Assembly (NCBI GenBank): GCA_900546915.1
Contig: UREY01000006.1
Span: 1-64,000 of the forward strand
Length of the DNA stretch: 64,000 bases
Direction: 5' to 3'
DNA from: an uncultured Eubacteriales bacterium
Lineage (GTDB): Bacteria > Bacillota > Clostridia > Oscillospirales > Oscillospiraceae
Below the pieces are notes generated by a model. It was not told where the DNA came from. It saw only the letters and a list, made by a program, of their open reading frames with translations, and made no database searches. Position numbers and translations under genes: made by a program. Shown here piece by piece: positions 1 through 7,632 of this stretch; the first letter of the stretch is position 1; every line of letters begins with the position of its first letter.

Positions 1-122
1 TTCTGGCGGCGCAGTTGTTTGGAGTTCCGGAGTATTACATCGAGAAGTCCGACATCGGCACAGGAAACGTGGAAATTCATCCGTACCAGCTGCCCGACCT
101 GGATTTGGAGGAAGAGGATTAA
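1..122 (+). CDS. C-terminal fragment of an unidentified protein
   Basis: The window opens inside an open frame whose codons begin at position 3 and end with a TAA stop at 120-122, leaving 39 visible residues. The tail is acidic and ends in a Glu/Asp cluster (DLDLEEED). I recognise no family from it. The 5' part lies outside the window, so neither function nor start can be judged. It is followed by a long gap without a convincing gene, so it is the last gene of its transcription unit. The call as coding rests only on the uninterrupted frame and the ordinary codon use of the fragment. Confidence 0.6.
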   Translation, partial: LAAQLFGVPEYYIEKSDIGTGNVEIHPYQLPDLDLEEED

Positions 123-404
123 ACTTTTATGTGGATTCTCACATAACAGGGAGGATTAGAATATATGATGTCCGGCGTCACGTCGCTGGACGCCGGGTCA
201 GCATAGGTCCGGGGTCCGGCGGGGGGCGCGGTAGAGACGGACCTGGATAATAATGGAAGATTTATTGCGCAGAAATATTTTGTTTTCTCTTTCTCTCTTT
301 CAACTTCGCGGGTATTTTGTTGGAAATTGTTGAATTTTAATATAGAATACCTCGAATTTATAGGTGAAATTTGCAATGTTTTTTCAAAAAATTTTAGAAA
401 GTTC

Positions 405-433
405 TTGAATTTTCGATAATCATGTGCTAGTAT
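405..433 (+). promoter_or_regulatory. Sigma-A type promoter of the candidate small RNA
   Basis: TTGAAT at 405-410 and TAGTAT at 428-433 are separated by exactly 17 bases, with a strongly A+T-rich tract just upstream that could act as an UP element. The predicted start near 440 coincides with the first base of the closing stem of the structured RNA. Confidence 0.6.
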
Positions 434-439
434 GGAGGT

Positions 440-570
440 GCTGAGAAATCAGGATCTGCTATCATACGGCGTAACATGCAGCATTCCATGCCAATGAGGG
501 CCGTGTCGCCCGGCGCGAAGATCCCTCAGCCCGGCAGGGGATATGGTGCGCAGCATATCCCCTGCCTTTT
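440..570 (+). ncRNA. Candidate structured small RNA of about 130 nt
   Basis: The stretch starts seven bases after a 17-bp-spaced promoter and ends in a strong intrinsic terminator. Three complementary segments nest inside one another: 440-445 with 525-530 (GCTGAG/CTCAGC), 452-457 with 519-524 (GGATCT/AGATCC), and 466-470 with 500-504 (ACGGC/GCCGT). Together these make an interrupted rod of roughly 90 nt, followed by the terminator stem. No ribosome-bound reading frame fits inside. It lacks the conserved SRP RNA loop sequence and shows no tmRNA tag frame. It may be an independent regulatory RNA, or less likely an attenuating leader, although the next gene begins 340 bases downstream. Confidence 0.5.
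533..570 (+). terminator. Intrinsic terminator of the small RNA
   Basis: A perfect 13-bp stem (533-545 GGCAGGGGATATG with 554-566) with an eight-base loop is followed by TTTT at 567-570. Confidence 0.75.
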
Positions 571-911
571 GGCAATTCCAATTTGAAGAATCCGTCACCC
601 ATGGATACCCCCATTTTTGCATGCTGCAGCAGCAACACGCATACATATGATTCCGGAAACTTTGCAGATCTGGAGGGTAAGACCCATTCCCGCAGCAGGA
701 TTTCGGCAGATACCGTCCAGAGAACCGCCGGGAATTGGGGAAAGAACTGTGTTTGCGCTTCTGCAGACGGGAGCGGGCTCCATGACCAGCGTGACGGGAG
801 CATGGCGGGAAAACTTTTGTTCTATTGTGTAGATGTTAGCGCCCAAACAACCGCGCGGGACAGGTTATCACATTTCATTTGCCGGACTGGGGTCTGGAGA
901 CTGGAGGAGAC

Positions 912-1628
912 ATGGAACTGCGGATTGAGCATCTTATGAAACGGTACGGGGAGAAGGTGGCGCTTGCGGATTTTTCGTACACCTTTACGCCTGGAATTTA
1001 CGGAATTTTAGGCGCAAATGGCGCGGGCAAGAGCACGCTGATGAATCTGATTACCGACAACGTCAGCCGGGATGGCGGCAGCATTCTGTTTGATGGGACC
1101 GAAATTTTAAAGCTGGGCAAGGCCTTCCGGGCAGCGGTGGGCTACATGCCCCAGCAGCAGGGCATGTATGACGATTTCTCCGCCCGGGCGTTTTTGCGGT
1201 ATATGGCGGAGATTAAGCAAATTCCCGCCAAACAGGCTCGGGCCCAGATTGAGCAGCTGCTGGAGGTGGTCAATCTCCGGGAGGTGGCCCATAAAAAGGT
1301 GGGCGGCTTCTCAGGGGGGATGCGGCAGCGGGTGATTCTGGCGCAGGCCCTCCTGGGAGAGCCCAAGGTCCTCATTTTGGATGAGCCGACGGCCGGACTG
1401 GACCCCAAGGAGCGGCTTCGCCTGCGGAGGTACATCGCGGATCTGGCCCAGGATCGGATTGTGTTTCTCACCACACATATTGTTTCGGATATTGAATCCA
1501 TCGCCCGGGACGTCCTGCTGATGCAGGAGGGGAGCATAGTCGCCCACGGGACGCCGGAGGATCTCATGGCCCGGGTGGGCGGGAGCAGCCTGGAGGATGT
1601 GTACATGGCGTATCTGGGGGAGGAATGA
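912..1628 (+). CDS. ABC transporter ATP-binding protein
   Basis: This 238-residue protein is a complete single ABC nucleotide-binding domain that would energise the membrane partner encoded next. Walker A (GANGAGKST, about residues 34-42), the signature motif FSGGM, Walker B with catalytic Glu (VLILDEPT) and the switch His (TTHIVSD) are all visible. I chose the ATG at 912 because a GGAGGAG ribosome binding site lies just upstream. An in-frame ATG at 879 has no such site and adds residues outside the domain. The stop overlaps the start of the permease gene, so the two are translationally coupled. The short, CcmA-like architecture fits ABC-2 type exporters of drugs, peptides or lipids; the substrate cannot be told. 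Confidence 0.93.
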   Translation: MELRIEHLMKRYGEKVALADFSYTFTPGIYGILGANGAGKSTLMNLITDNVSRDGGSILFDGTEILKLGKAFRAAVGYMPQQQGMYDDFSARAFLRYMAEIKQIPAKQARAQIEQLLEVVNLREVAHKKVGGFSGGMRQRVILAQALLGEPKVLILDEPTAGLDPKERLRLRRYIADLAQDRIVFLTTHIVSDIESIARDVLLMQEGSIVAHGTPEDLMARVGGSSLEDVYMAYLGEE

Positions 1629-3790
1629 CCATGGAAGCAAAGCGTATTTTGCTGGGAAAGCAATTTCTGTTTTTCCTGGTTTTGCTGCTGATACTCAACG
1701 GGTTCTTTTTCCTCTATCAGCAGACCGGCATGACCGGGGACATCCGCTTCTACGGCGACGCATACAGTCGGCGCATTGACGAGCTGTCCGGCTATACCTG
1801 GGAAGAGGTGGTGGAGCAGTGCCGGGCCGACCGGGATTATGCGACGGAGCAAATCTTCACGGACTCCAGCTGGAGCGCAGATCCGGAAAATATGCTGTTC
1901 CTCCGCCTGGCCCAGGATCTCCAGGAGCAGTATGCGTATCTGACTTCCTATGAGGACTATTTGGAGCGCATCGGCTCCGACGCCAAAAAGCTGCAGGCGG
2001 TGAGCTTTTTCTCCGATCCGGATAGTCTGGCCTATCAGAATACCGTGAAGACGGCGGAAGATTTTGAAGCCATGAAGGGCGTGCCCCTCACGGCGGGCCG
2101 GGATCGGGCCGTGACGGCGGTGTTTTCCGACAGCTGGGCGGATTACAGCATTTTGCTGCTCCTGGCCTTGGTGTGCGGTCTGTTCCTGGCGGAGCGCCGG
2201 AAGGGCCTGTGGCCCATGATGTACGCCGCGCCCGGCGGCCGCGGGAGATTGGCCTGGAAGCGGGCGGGCATTTTGCTCGCTGCGGCCTGGATCGGAACGC
2301 TGTGCATCGCAGGAGGGAAGATTCTTCTGTCCGGCTGGCTGTATCATGGCCTGGGAGAATGGGGCCGGACCTTGCAGTCGATCCCCATGTTCCAGAATGT
2401 CCCCACCCCCATGACCGTGGGCCAATTTTGGCTGCTGTACCTGGGGGTTAAGGCGATGGGCGCCTTCTGGATCGGTCTGGTTCTGTGGGCGGTGCTGTCT
2501 GCCATTTCCAATTTGAGCCTGGCGCTGTGTGTGCTGGGGCTGTTGGCCGGAGCGGAGTACGCCTGCACGGCCATTGCCTCCAGCTCGGCCTTCGCCTTCC
2601 TGCGGTACTGCAACCTGTTCAGCTATATCGACTACATCGACGTGTTTACCCGGTATTTGAATTTAGAGGTTTTGGGCGGCCTGATTTCGGGCAGCCGGCT
2701 GGTCCTGGTTTTGCTGCCGCCTCTGTGCGTGATTTTCCTGGCCTTGAACGTGGCTGTGGCCTGCCGGAAGCGGCCTGTGGGAAAAGAGGGCCGGATGCTC
2801 CGCTTTGCCGACGGCCTCCGCCGGAAGACGGACGGCTGGACCTCCCGCCACCGCTTGTTCGGCTTTGAGGGGAAAAAGCTGCTGATCCGGCGGAAGGGCA
2901 TTGTGCTGCTGGCGGTGTTGGTTCTGGTGCTGCTGCAGGCCCAGGCGCCCCCCCGGCAGTATGACCCTCTGGATATGTACATACAATACTATGAGGAAAA
3001 ATATGAGGGCCCGATTACGGAGGAAAAAATTCAGGCCATCCAGACCGAGGCGGAGGCGGCTCAGGAGCCGGATCGGGTGGCGGCGCTGCAGCAGATTGCC
3101 GGGAAGGCACAAGAGGCGGCCCCCGGGACCTGGATTGTCCCCTCCGGCCCCTATGATGCCATATGGAGCTACAATTTAGATAATTATCACCGTTCCACCG
3201 CCCTGAAGGCGCTGCTGTTTCTGGTGCTCCTTCTGGCGCCCCTGTTTTCACAAGAGCGCCAGGCGGATATGAAGCCCCAGCTCTTTGCGGCTCCCGCCGG
3301 TCGGGGAAAGCTGTGGAGGCGGAAATGGACCCTGGCGCTGCTGCTGTCCACCCTGGTTTGGGCCATGGTGTACGGTACGGAGCTGTACCTCACCACCCGG
3401 TCTTACAGCGATTTTCGCTGCCTGGCCGCGCCGCTGCAGAGCCTGGAGGCCTTTGCCGGTTGGTCCGCGCCGCTCACCATTGGGCAGGCAATGGTTTTAT
3501 ACTATGGGCTGAAGCTGATGACGCTGTATGCCGCTGCCGCCGTGTGTATGCTTTTGTCCGGGTGGTGCCGGAAAAATCAGAGCGCCCTTCTGGCCTGTAC
3601 CGGCGTGCTGGTGGTTCCCGCCGCTTTGTCGGCCATTGGTTCCAACGCGGCTGCGTTCGTATCGCTGCTGTTGCCCTTGGCCTGTGTGGAGGTCTTTTCC
3701 AATCCGGTCCCCTTTGTGCTGACGGCGGCGGTGGGCGCTGCCGCGTGGTATGCCTCCTGGTACTTCCAGGCCCGGCGGCATTTGGCGTAA
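1625..3790 (+). CDS. Large ABC-2 type permease with two similar halves
   Basis: This 721-residue integral membrane protein is the partner of the upstream ATPase, whose stop codon it overlaps (ATGA). Clusters of hydrophobic segments alternate with two soluble, probably extracellular, regions. The halves look like an internal duplication. The first contains ERRKGLWPMMYAAPGGRGR followed by a membrane helix and TPMTVGQFWLLYLGVKAM. The second contains ERQADMKPQLFAAPAGRGK followed by a helix and APLTIGQAMVLYYGLKLM. One polypeptide may therefore supply a pseudo-dimeric channel. An in-frame ATG at 1631 is an alternative start. A strong terminator follows, so this is a two-gene operon. It is probably an exporter of unknown substrate. 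Confidence 0.85.
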   Translation: MTMEAKRILLGKQFLFFLVLLLILNGFFFLYQQTGMTGDIRFYGDAYSRRIDELSGYTWEEVVEQCRADRDYATEQIFTDSSWSADPENMLFLRLAQDLQEQYAYLTSYEDYLERIGSDAKKLQAVSFFSDPDSLAYQNTVKTAEDFEAMKGVPLTAGRDRAVTAVFSDSWADYSILLLLALVCGLFLAERRKGLWPMMYAAPGGRGRLAWKRAGILLAAAWIGTLCIAGGKILLSGWLYHGLGEWGRTLQSIPMFQNVPTPMTVGQFWLLYLGVKAMGAFWIGLVLWAVLSAISNLSLALCVLGLLAGAEYACTAIASSSAFAFLRYCNLFSYIDYIDVFTRYLNLEVLGGLISGSRLVLVLLPPLCVIFLALNVAVACRKRPVGKEGRMLRFADGLRRKTDGWTSRHRLFGFEGKKLLIRRKGIVLLAVLVLVLLQAQAPPRQYDPLDMYIQYYEEKYEGPITEEKIQAIQTEAEAAQEPDRVAALQQIAGKAQEAAPGTWIVPSGPYDAIWSYNLDNYHRSTALKALLFLVLLLAPLFSQERQADMKPQLFAAPAGRGKLWRRKWTLALLLSTLVWAMVYGTELYLTTRSYSDFRCLAAPLQSLEAFAGWSAPLTIGQAMVLYYGLKLMTLYAAAAVCMLLSGWCRKNQSALLACTGVLVVPAALSAIGSNAAAFVSLLLPLACVEVFSNPVPFVLTAAVGAAAWYASWYFQARRHLA

Positions 3791-3810
3791 CGCTCCACGG
3801 CGTATTTCTG

Positions 3811-3849
3811 GCCGGGCAGATCCTGAGACGGGATTTGCCCGGCTTTTTT
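3811..3849 (+). terminator. Intrinsic terminator after the ABC exporter operon
   Basis: GCCGGGCA at 3811-3818 pairs with TGCCCGGC at 3836-3843 and is followed by six T residues. Confidence 0.7.
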
Positions 3850-3952
3850 CCCTTTCTGTTTGCCCGCACCGGGCCGGGGAGAATCGACCTGTCGGCACAG
3901 CGGCCGGTGGTAGGCGGCGCGCCGGTTTCCGGGGGTTCCCATTTTCTTTTTC

Positions 3953-3981
3953 TTGACTTTTTTCTCCACTGCGGGTAGACT
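3953..3981 (+). promoter_or_regulatory. Promoter of the degV-family gene
   Basis: TTGACT at 3953-3958 and TAGACT at 3976-3981 have 17-bp spacing. The start would lie about 35 bases before the ATG at 4023, which has an AAAGGAGAG ribosome binding site. Confidence 0.6.
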
Positions 3982-4022
3982 GGTATTGTCCCTTTCCAGA
4001 TGATCACAAAGGAGAGACCCTT

Positions 4023-4895
4023 ATGCCGAATTTTGCGATTGTAACAGACTCCGCTGCGGAGCTCCTGGAAGAGCTGGCAGCCAAATGGGATGTGCGCATC
4101 ATGCCCATGGAGTTTACCATGGGTGGAAAGTCCTATTTGCACTACGCCGACTACCGCCAAATGGACGCAAAGACCTTTTATGACCGCCTGCGCAAGGGCG
4201 AGATGGCGACCACCTCGGCCATCAATCCCCAGAGCTATCTGGAGTACCTGCGGCCGATTTTGGCATCGGGGCAGGATGTGCTGCTGCTGGTGTTTTCTTC
4301 CGGCCTGTCCAGCACGTATCAGAACAGCCTTCTGGCGGCAGAGGAGCTGCGGGTGGAGTTCCCGGACCGGAGGATCTGTGTGGTGGACACCCTGGCGCCC
4401 TCCGGCGGCCAGGCTTTGCTGGTGTACCATGCCGCCCGCCTGCGGGAGTCGGGGGCAGGCCTGGAGGAGACCCGGGATTGGGTGCAGGCCAATAAGCTCC
4501 ACATGGCCCACTGGTTCACCGTGGACGACCTGATGTTTTTAAAGCGTGGAGGGCGGATTTCTGCCGCCACGGCGGTGGTGGGGTCCATGCTCTCCATTAA
4601 GCCGGTGCTGCATGTGGACGACGAGGGCCGTCTGGTCCAGGTGTCCAAGACCCGGGGCCGCCGGGCCGCTCTGCGGGCGCTGGTGGAGAAAATGGAGCAG
4701 ACGGCGCTTGACCCGGGCAGCCAGACGGTGTTCATCGGCCATGGAGACTGCCTGGACGATGCCGAGTGGGTGGCCGGAGAGGTGCGCCGCCGTTTCGGCA
4801 CCCCGGAAATTACGATTGCCTATACCAGCCCCATCATTGGGGCGCACTCCGGCCCCGGTACCCTGGCCCTGTTTTTCCTGGCTACGGGCCGCTGA
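4023..4895 (+). CDS. DegV family fatty-acid-binding protein
   Basis: The 290-residue protein is a full-length DegV (EDD fold) member. The N-terminal IVTDSAAEL, the TSAINP loop, the SSGLSSTYQ motif and the C-terminal HSGPGTLALFF are typical of the family. Characterised relatives (FakB) bind a fatty acid and present it to the kinase FakA for phosphorylation and membrane lipid synthesis; I infer the same general role here. No FakA-type kinase gene is adjacent, which is common for stand-alone paralogues. It has its own promoter and a strong ribosome binding site. A small membrane protein gene follows 35 bases downstream and is probably co-transcribed up to the terminator at 5415. Confidence 0.9.
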   Translation: MPNFAIVTDSAAELLEELAAKWDVRIMPMEFTMGGKSYLHYADYRQMDAKTFYDRLRKGEMATTSAINPQSYLEYLRPILASGQDVLLLVFSSGLSSTYQNSLLAAEELRVEFPDRRICVVDTLAPSGGQALLVYHAARLRESGAGLEETRDWVQANKLHMAHWFTVDDLMFLKRGGRISAATAVVGSMLSIKPVLHVDDEGRLVQVSKTRGRRAALRALVEKMEQTALDPGSQTVFIGHGDCLDDAEWVAGEVRRRFGTPEITIAYTSPIIGAHSGPGTLALFFLATGR

Positions 4896-4930
4896 GACAG
4901 AGAAACGCAAGACAGGATGGAACATACGTG

Positions 4931-5404
4931 ATGCTGCAAAAATATCTTTTGGTTTTCCTGGTTTCCATGGTCCCCATGATCGAGCTTCGGGGAGCGGTGC
5001 TGCTGGCTCCGGGCCTGGACCTGCCGATGCTCCCTTCTTACATCGTCTGCATTTTGGGCAATATGCTCCCGGTGCCCTTCATTTATCTATTTGCCCGGAA
5101 GGTCCTCACCTGGGGCGCCGGGAAGCCGGTGATCGGACGCTTTTTCCAATGGTGCCTGGTCAAGGGACACCGGGGCGGAGAAAAGCTGCGGTCCAAGGCC
5201 GGTCGGGGGCTGTTTCTGGCCCTGATGCTGTTTGTGGCCATTCCGGTGCCGGGTACCGGCGCCTGGACCGGCACGCTGGCCGCCAGCCTTCTGGATATGG
5301 AGTTTAAGCCGACGGTGTTGGCGGTGCTCTCCGGCGTGGCCATTGCCGGGGTGATCATGACCCTGGTGGGCACCGGCGTCTTCGCCGTATTTTCTTCCCA
5401 GTGA
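4931..5404 (+). CDS. Small multidrug export family membrane protein (COG2426)
   Basis: The 157-residue protein is very hydrophobic, with about four to five membrane segments. It carries the features I associate with the PF06695/COG2426 family: an early PMIELRGAVLLAP segment and the conserved central IPVPGTGAWTG stretch. The family name (small multidrug export) is historical and the transport function is poorly established. The start at 4931 is preceded by AGGATGG; a GTG immediately upstream at 4928 is a possible alternative. It lies directly downstream of the DegV gene on the same strand and ends just before a bidirectional terminator. Confidence 0.8.
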   Translation: MLQKYLLVFLVSMVPMIELRGAVLLAPGLDLPMLPSYIVCILGNMLPVPFIYLFARKVLTWGAGKPVIGRFFQWCLVKGHRGGEKLRSKAGRGLFLALMLFVAIPVPGTGAWTGTLAASLLDMEFKPTVLAVLSGVAIAGVIMTLVGTGVFAVFSSQ

Positions 5405-5414
5405 ACCGGACAGA

Positions 5415-5462
5415 AAAAGCCTGCCGGAAAACGGACGGTGCTTCCGTTTCCGGCAGGCTTTT
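5415..5462. terminator. Bidirectional intrinsic terminator
   Basis: AAAAGCCTGCCGGAAA at 5415-5430 is complementary to the stretch ending at 5462, giving a 16-bp stem with an A run on one side and a T run on the other. It lies between convergent genes and should stop both. Confidence 0.8.
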
Positions 5463-5491
5463 GGCCTGCACCTATGTGCTCGGGCGCGAGC

Positions 5492-6016
5492 TTAAGAGAG
5501 CAAATAGGCCGCTACAATTTCTCCGAAGTAGACGGTGTGGGGGTCCTGCCCGGCTGCGCCGGCAGTTTGCGGATAAAATTTTTCCTGGATTTCTCCGGGC
5601 ATGGCTGAGAGGTCCTGCTTCCGGCGGTACAGCACTTTGCACTCCAGGGTGAGAGGCAGCTCCTCGATGGCCGGAACGGAGACGACCTGGGGCGCTTGCA
5701 GCGTCAGGTTCAGCGCCTTGATTTTATCCGTGTCCCGCCCGGAGCGGGAGCCGCAGAAGCTGAGGGTGGATGGAACCGGCTTCTCCCAGGGGATGTTGAC
5801 GGTAAATTCCGGATTTTGGTCCAGAAGCTCCTTGGTGTACCGGCTCTCCCGTACGAAGGCGGTAAAAATAGGCTTTCCCCACTCGATGCCCAGGGTCCCC
5901 CATCCGATGGTCATGGTGTTGACGGTCTCACCGGCTTTGACGGTGAGCAGGACCCCGGTTTTCAAAGCCTGTAAAATGTGTTGGGCATAGTCAAAGACTG
6001 CAATTTGTTGTTTCAT
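5492..6016 (-). CDS. Flavin reductase-like domain protein
   Basis: This 174-residue protein matches the flavin reductase/flavoredoxin family, a split-barrel FMN-binding fold. Visible features are the N-terminal LTVKAGETVNTMTIGWGTLG segment, FVRESRYTKELL, FTVNIPWEK and the CGSRSGRDTDK motif typical of the anaerobe-type subgroup. It probably binds FMN and passes electrons between a reduced carrier and an unknown acceptor. It is convergent with the gene on its left, shares a bidirectional terminator with it, and is divergent from the EamA transporter on its right. The ATG has an AAGGGAG ribosome binding site. Length is normal for the family. Confidence 0.88.
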   Translation of the reverse strand: MKQQIAVFDYAQHILQALKTGVLLTVKAGETVNTMTIGWGTLGIEWGKPIFTAFVRESRYTKELLDQNPEFTVNIPWEKPVPSTLSFCGSRSGRDTDKIKALNLTLQAPQVVSVPAIEELPLTLECKVLYRRKQDLSAMPGEIQEKFYPQTAGAAGQDPHTVYFGEIVAAYLLS

Positions 6017-6210
6017 AGCATGGACTCCCTTGTCTGTGGAATAATAACATGATATACCGGCGCGCGGGAATTTTCAAGGGCATATTGGCCGGGAGGAGGA
6101 TCTGCCCGTCATCTCGGAGCCCCGCGCCGCACGAGGCTTGCCGTAGCCGCCCCATGGTCCGCCCCCGGCGGGATGGGCAAGACGGACAACGAAAAGGAGA
6201 GAAACGCAGA

Positions 6211-7077
6211 ATGTGGATTTTATTCGCTTTTGGCTCGGCTTTTTTCGCGGGCGTCACCGCAATCTTGGCAAAATGCGGAATCCGGCAGACGGATTCTCAT
6301 GTGGCCACGGCGGTTCGCACCGTGGTGGTGTTGCTTTTTTCCTGGATTATGGTGTTTTTAGTCGGTTCCCAAGGGGACATCCCGGCAGTGGACGCCAAAA
6401 CCTGGGCGTTTTTGGTGCTCTCCGGCCTGGCCACAGGCGCGTCCTGGCTGTGCTATTTCCGGGCGCTGCAGCTGGGGGACATCAACAAGGTGGTTCCCAT
6501 TGATAAGTCCAGCACGGTACTGACCATGGTGCTGGCCTTCCTGTTTCTACAGGAGGGCCTGACCTGGCTCAAGGCGGCGTCCATGGCGGCCATTGCCGCA
6601 GGCACCTACCTGATGATTCAAAAGAAGGCGACCGGGCAGGAAAAGGCCGGAAGACGGGCGTGGCTGCTCTATGCGCTTCTTTCGGCGGTCTTCGCCAGCT
6701 TGACGGCCATCTTAGGCAAGGTGGGAATCGAGGGCGTGGAGTCCAATCTGGGCACGGCGATCCGCACCGGGGTGGTTTTGGTGATGGCGTGGGTTGTGGT
6801 TTTTGTGACGGGAAAGGGGCAGGAGGTCCGCCGGATTCCCCGGCGGGAGCTGGGCTTTCTCTGCCTGTCCGGCCTGGCCACCGGGGCCTCCTGGCTGTGC
6901 TATTACAAAGCCCTGCACGACGGACCGGCCAGTGTCGTGGTGCCCATCGACAAGCTGAGCATTCTGGTGACCATTGCCTTTTCCTATTTTGTGTTCCACG
7001 AGCGGCTGACCCGGCGGGGCGCCGCCGGTCTGTGCCTGATTGTGGCGGGGACGCTTGCCATGCTGCTCCCGGTGTAA
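6211..7077 (+). CDS. EamA/DMT family transporter
   Basis: The 288-residue integral membrane protein contains two homologous EamA repeats of about five helices each. The repeats are visible as matching segments: FLVLSGLATGASWLCYFRAL in the first half and FLCLSGLATGASWLCYYKAL in the second, each followed by a VVPIDK motif. Members of the drug/metabolite transporter superfamily move metabolites across the cytoplasmic membrane; the substrate cannot be read from sequence. I chose the ATG at 6211 for its AAAGGAG site 12 bases upstream. The frame stays open back to 6049, but that extension is hydrophilic and lacks a ribosome binding site. Confidence 0.9.
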   Translation: MWILFAFGSAFFAGVTAILAKCGIRQTDSHVATAVRTVVVLLFSWIMVFLVGSQGDIPAVDAKTWAFLVLSGLATGASWLCYFRALQLGDINKVVPIDKSSTVLTMVLAFLFLQEGLTWLKAASMAAIAAGTYLMIQKKATGQEKAGRRAWLLYALLSAVFASLTAILGKVGIEGVESNLGTAIRTGVVLVMAWVVVFVTGKGQEVRRIPRRELGFLCLSGLATGASWLCYYKALHDGPASVVVPIDKLSILVTIAFSYFVFHERLTRRGAAGLCLIVAGTLAMLLPV

Positions 7078-7095
7078 CGGCTCCGCCGCCCGGCG

Positions 7096-7632
7096 TCAGC
7101 CTTCGTCTGAGAGGGTGTCGTCCACTGCCTGCCAGGCTTGGCTGAATTCCTGGTCCCGAAAGAGCTCGGTGAGGCCGGTCAGCTGCTTGAGGCGGAGAAT
7201 TTCGTCCCGGTCCATGCCCAGGTGCTTGGAAATCCAGGCGTCCGACCGGCCCAGCTCGTGGAGCTCCCGGATGATGTTGCTCATAAGGCTGACGTTGTGG
7301 GACCCTCTGGCCCGGTTGTGGCGGATGGTGCTGGCCATCCGGCAGTCGATGGGCTTATGAATGACGGAGACGGGGAGCTTGCCCCCCTCCCGCCGGTAGA
7401 TATCCGGATAATCCAGCATGACCCGGTAGCGGTGGAAGCCGTCTACGATGATGTATACGTCGCGGTCGGTGTCATAATAGCATACGATGGGCATGGTATA
7501 GCCGTCCTCCCGGATGCTGTCGTACAGCAGCTTCAGCTCCGGCGGGGCGACGGAGTTTGGATTGTATGTATTGGGCTCGATCTTCTCAATGGGGACCGGG
7601 ATGATGCCGTATACGGGACTTACGAATGCCAT
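7096..7632 (-). CDS. ParB/sulfiredoxin-like nuclease-fold protein, IbrB-like
   Basis: The 178-residue protein carries an N-terminal ParB/sulfiredoxin-like domain with the diagnostic DGFHRYRV motif (GFHR at residues 65-68), followed by a small helical region with the look of an HTH. It is encoded immediately after, and overlaps by 13 bases, a PAPS-reductase-family gene on the same strand. This is the arrangement of the IbrA/IbrB pair first described as activators of immunoglobulin-binding prophage genes in Escherichia coli. In ParB-like proteins this fold binds or hydrolyses nucleotides. What the pair does here is unknown. Regulation, nucleic-acid modification and defence are all possible. Confidence 0.75.
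   Translation of the reverse strand: MAFVSPVYGIIPVPIEKIEPNTYNPNSVAPPELKLLYDSIREDGYTMPIVCYYDTDRDVYIIVDGFHRYRVMLDYPDIYRREGGKLPVSVIHKPIDCRMASTIRHNRARGSHNVSLMSNIIRELHELGRSDAWISKHLGMDRDEILRLKQLTGLTELFRDQEFSQAWQAVDDTLSDEG

Larger units (their letters stand above)
123..911. other. Long non-coding gap with hairpins and a small-RNA unit
   Basis: No protein gene is convincing here. The sequence holds a G+C-rich hairpin (arms 172-179 and 189-196), a second pairing (205-211 with 238-244), an A+T-rich tract from about 250 to 430, and the promoter, structured RNA and terminator listed separately at 405-570. A 13-codon frame beginning at 164 behind a good ribosome binding site (GGGAGGA) is possible but unproven. 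Between 571 and 900 I see only low-quality open frames with no family signature. Confidence 0.6.

Noticed and set aside
440..570. SRP RNA, 6S RNA or tmRNA identity for the structured RNA
   Set aside because: The conserved SRP loop and tmRNA tag are absent, and the length and pairing do not match 6S RNA.
583..911. Possible 118-residue gene before the ABC ATPase
   Set aside because: No motif or ribosome binding site, and it runs into the ATPase gene in another frame.
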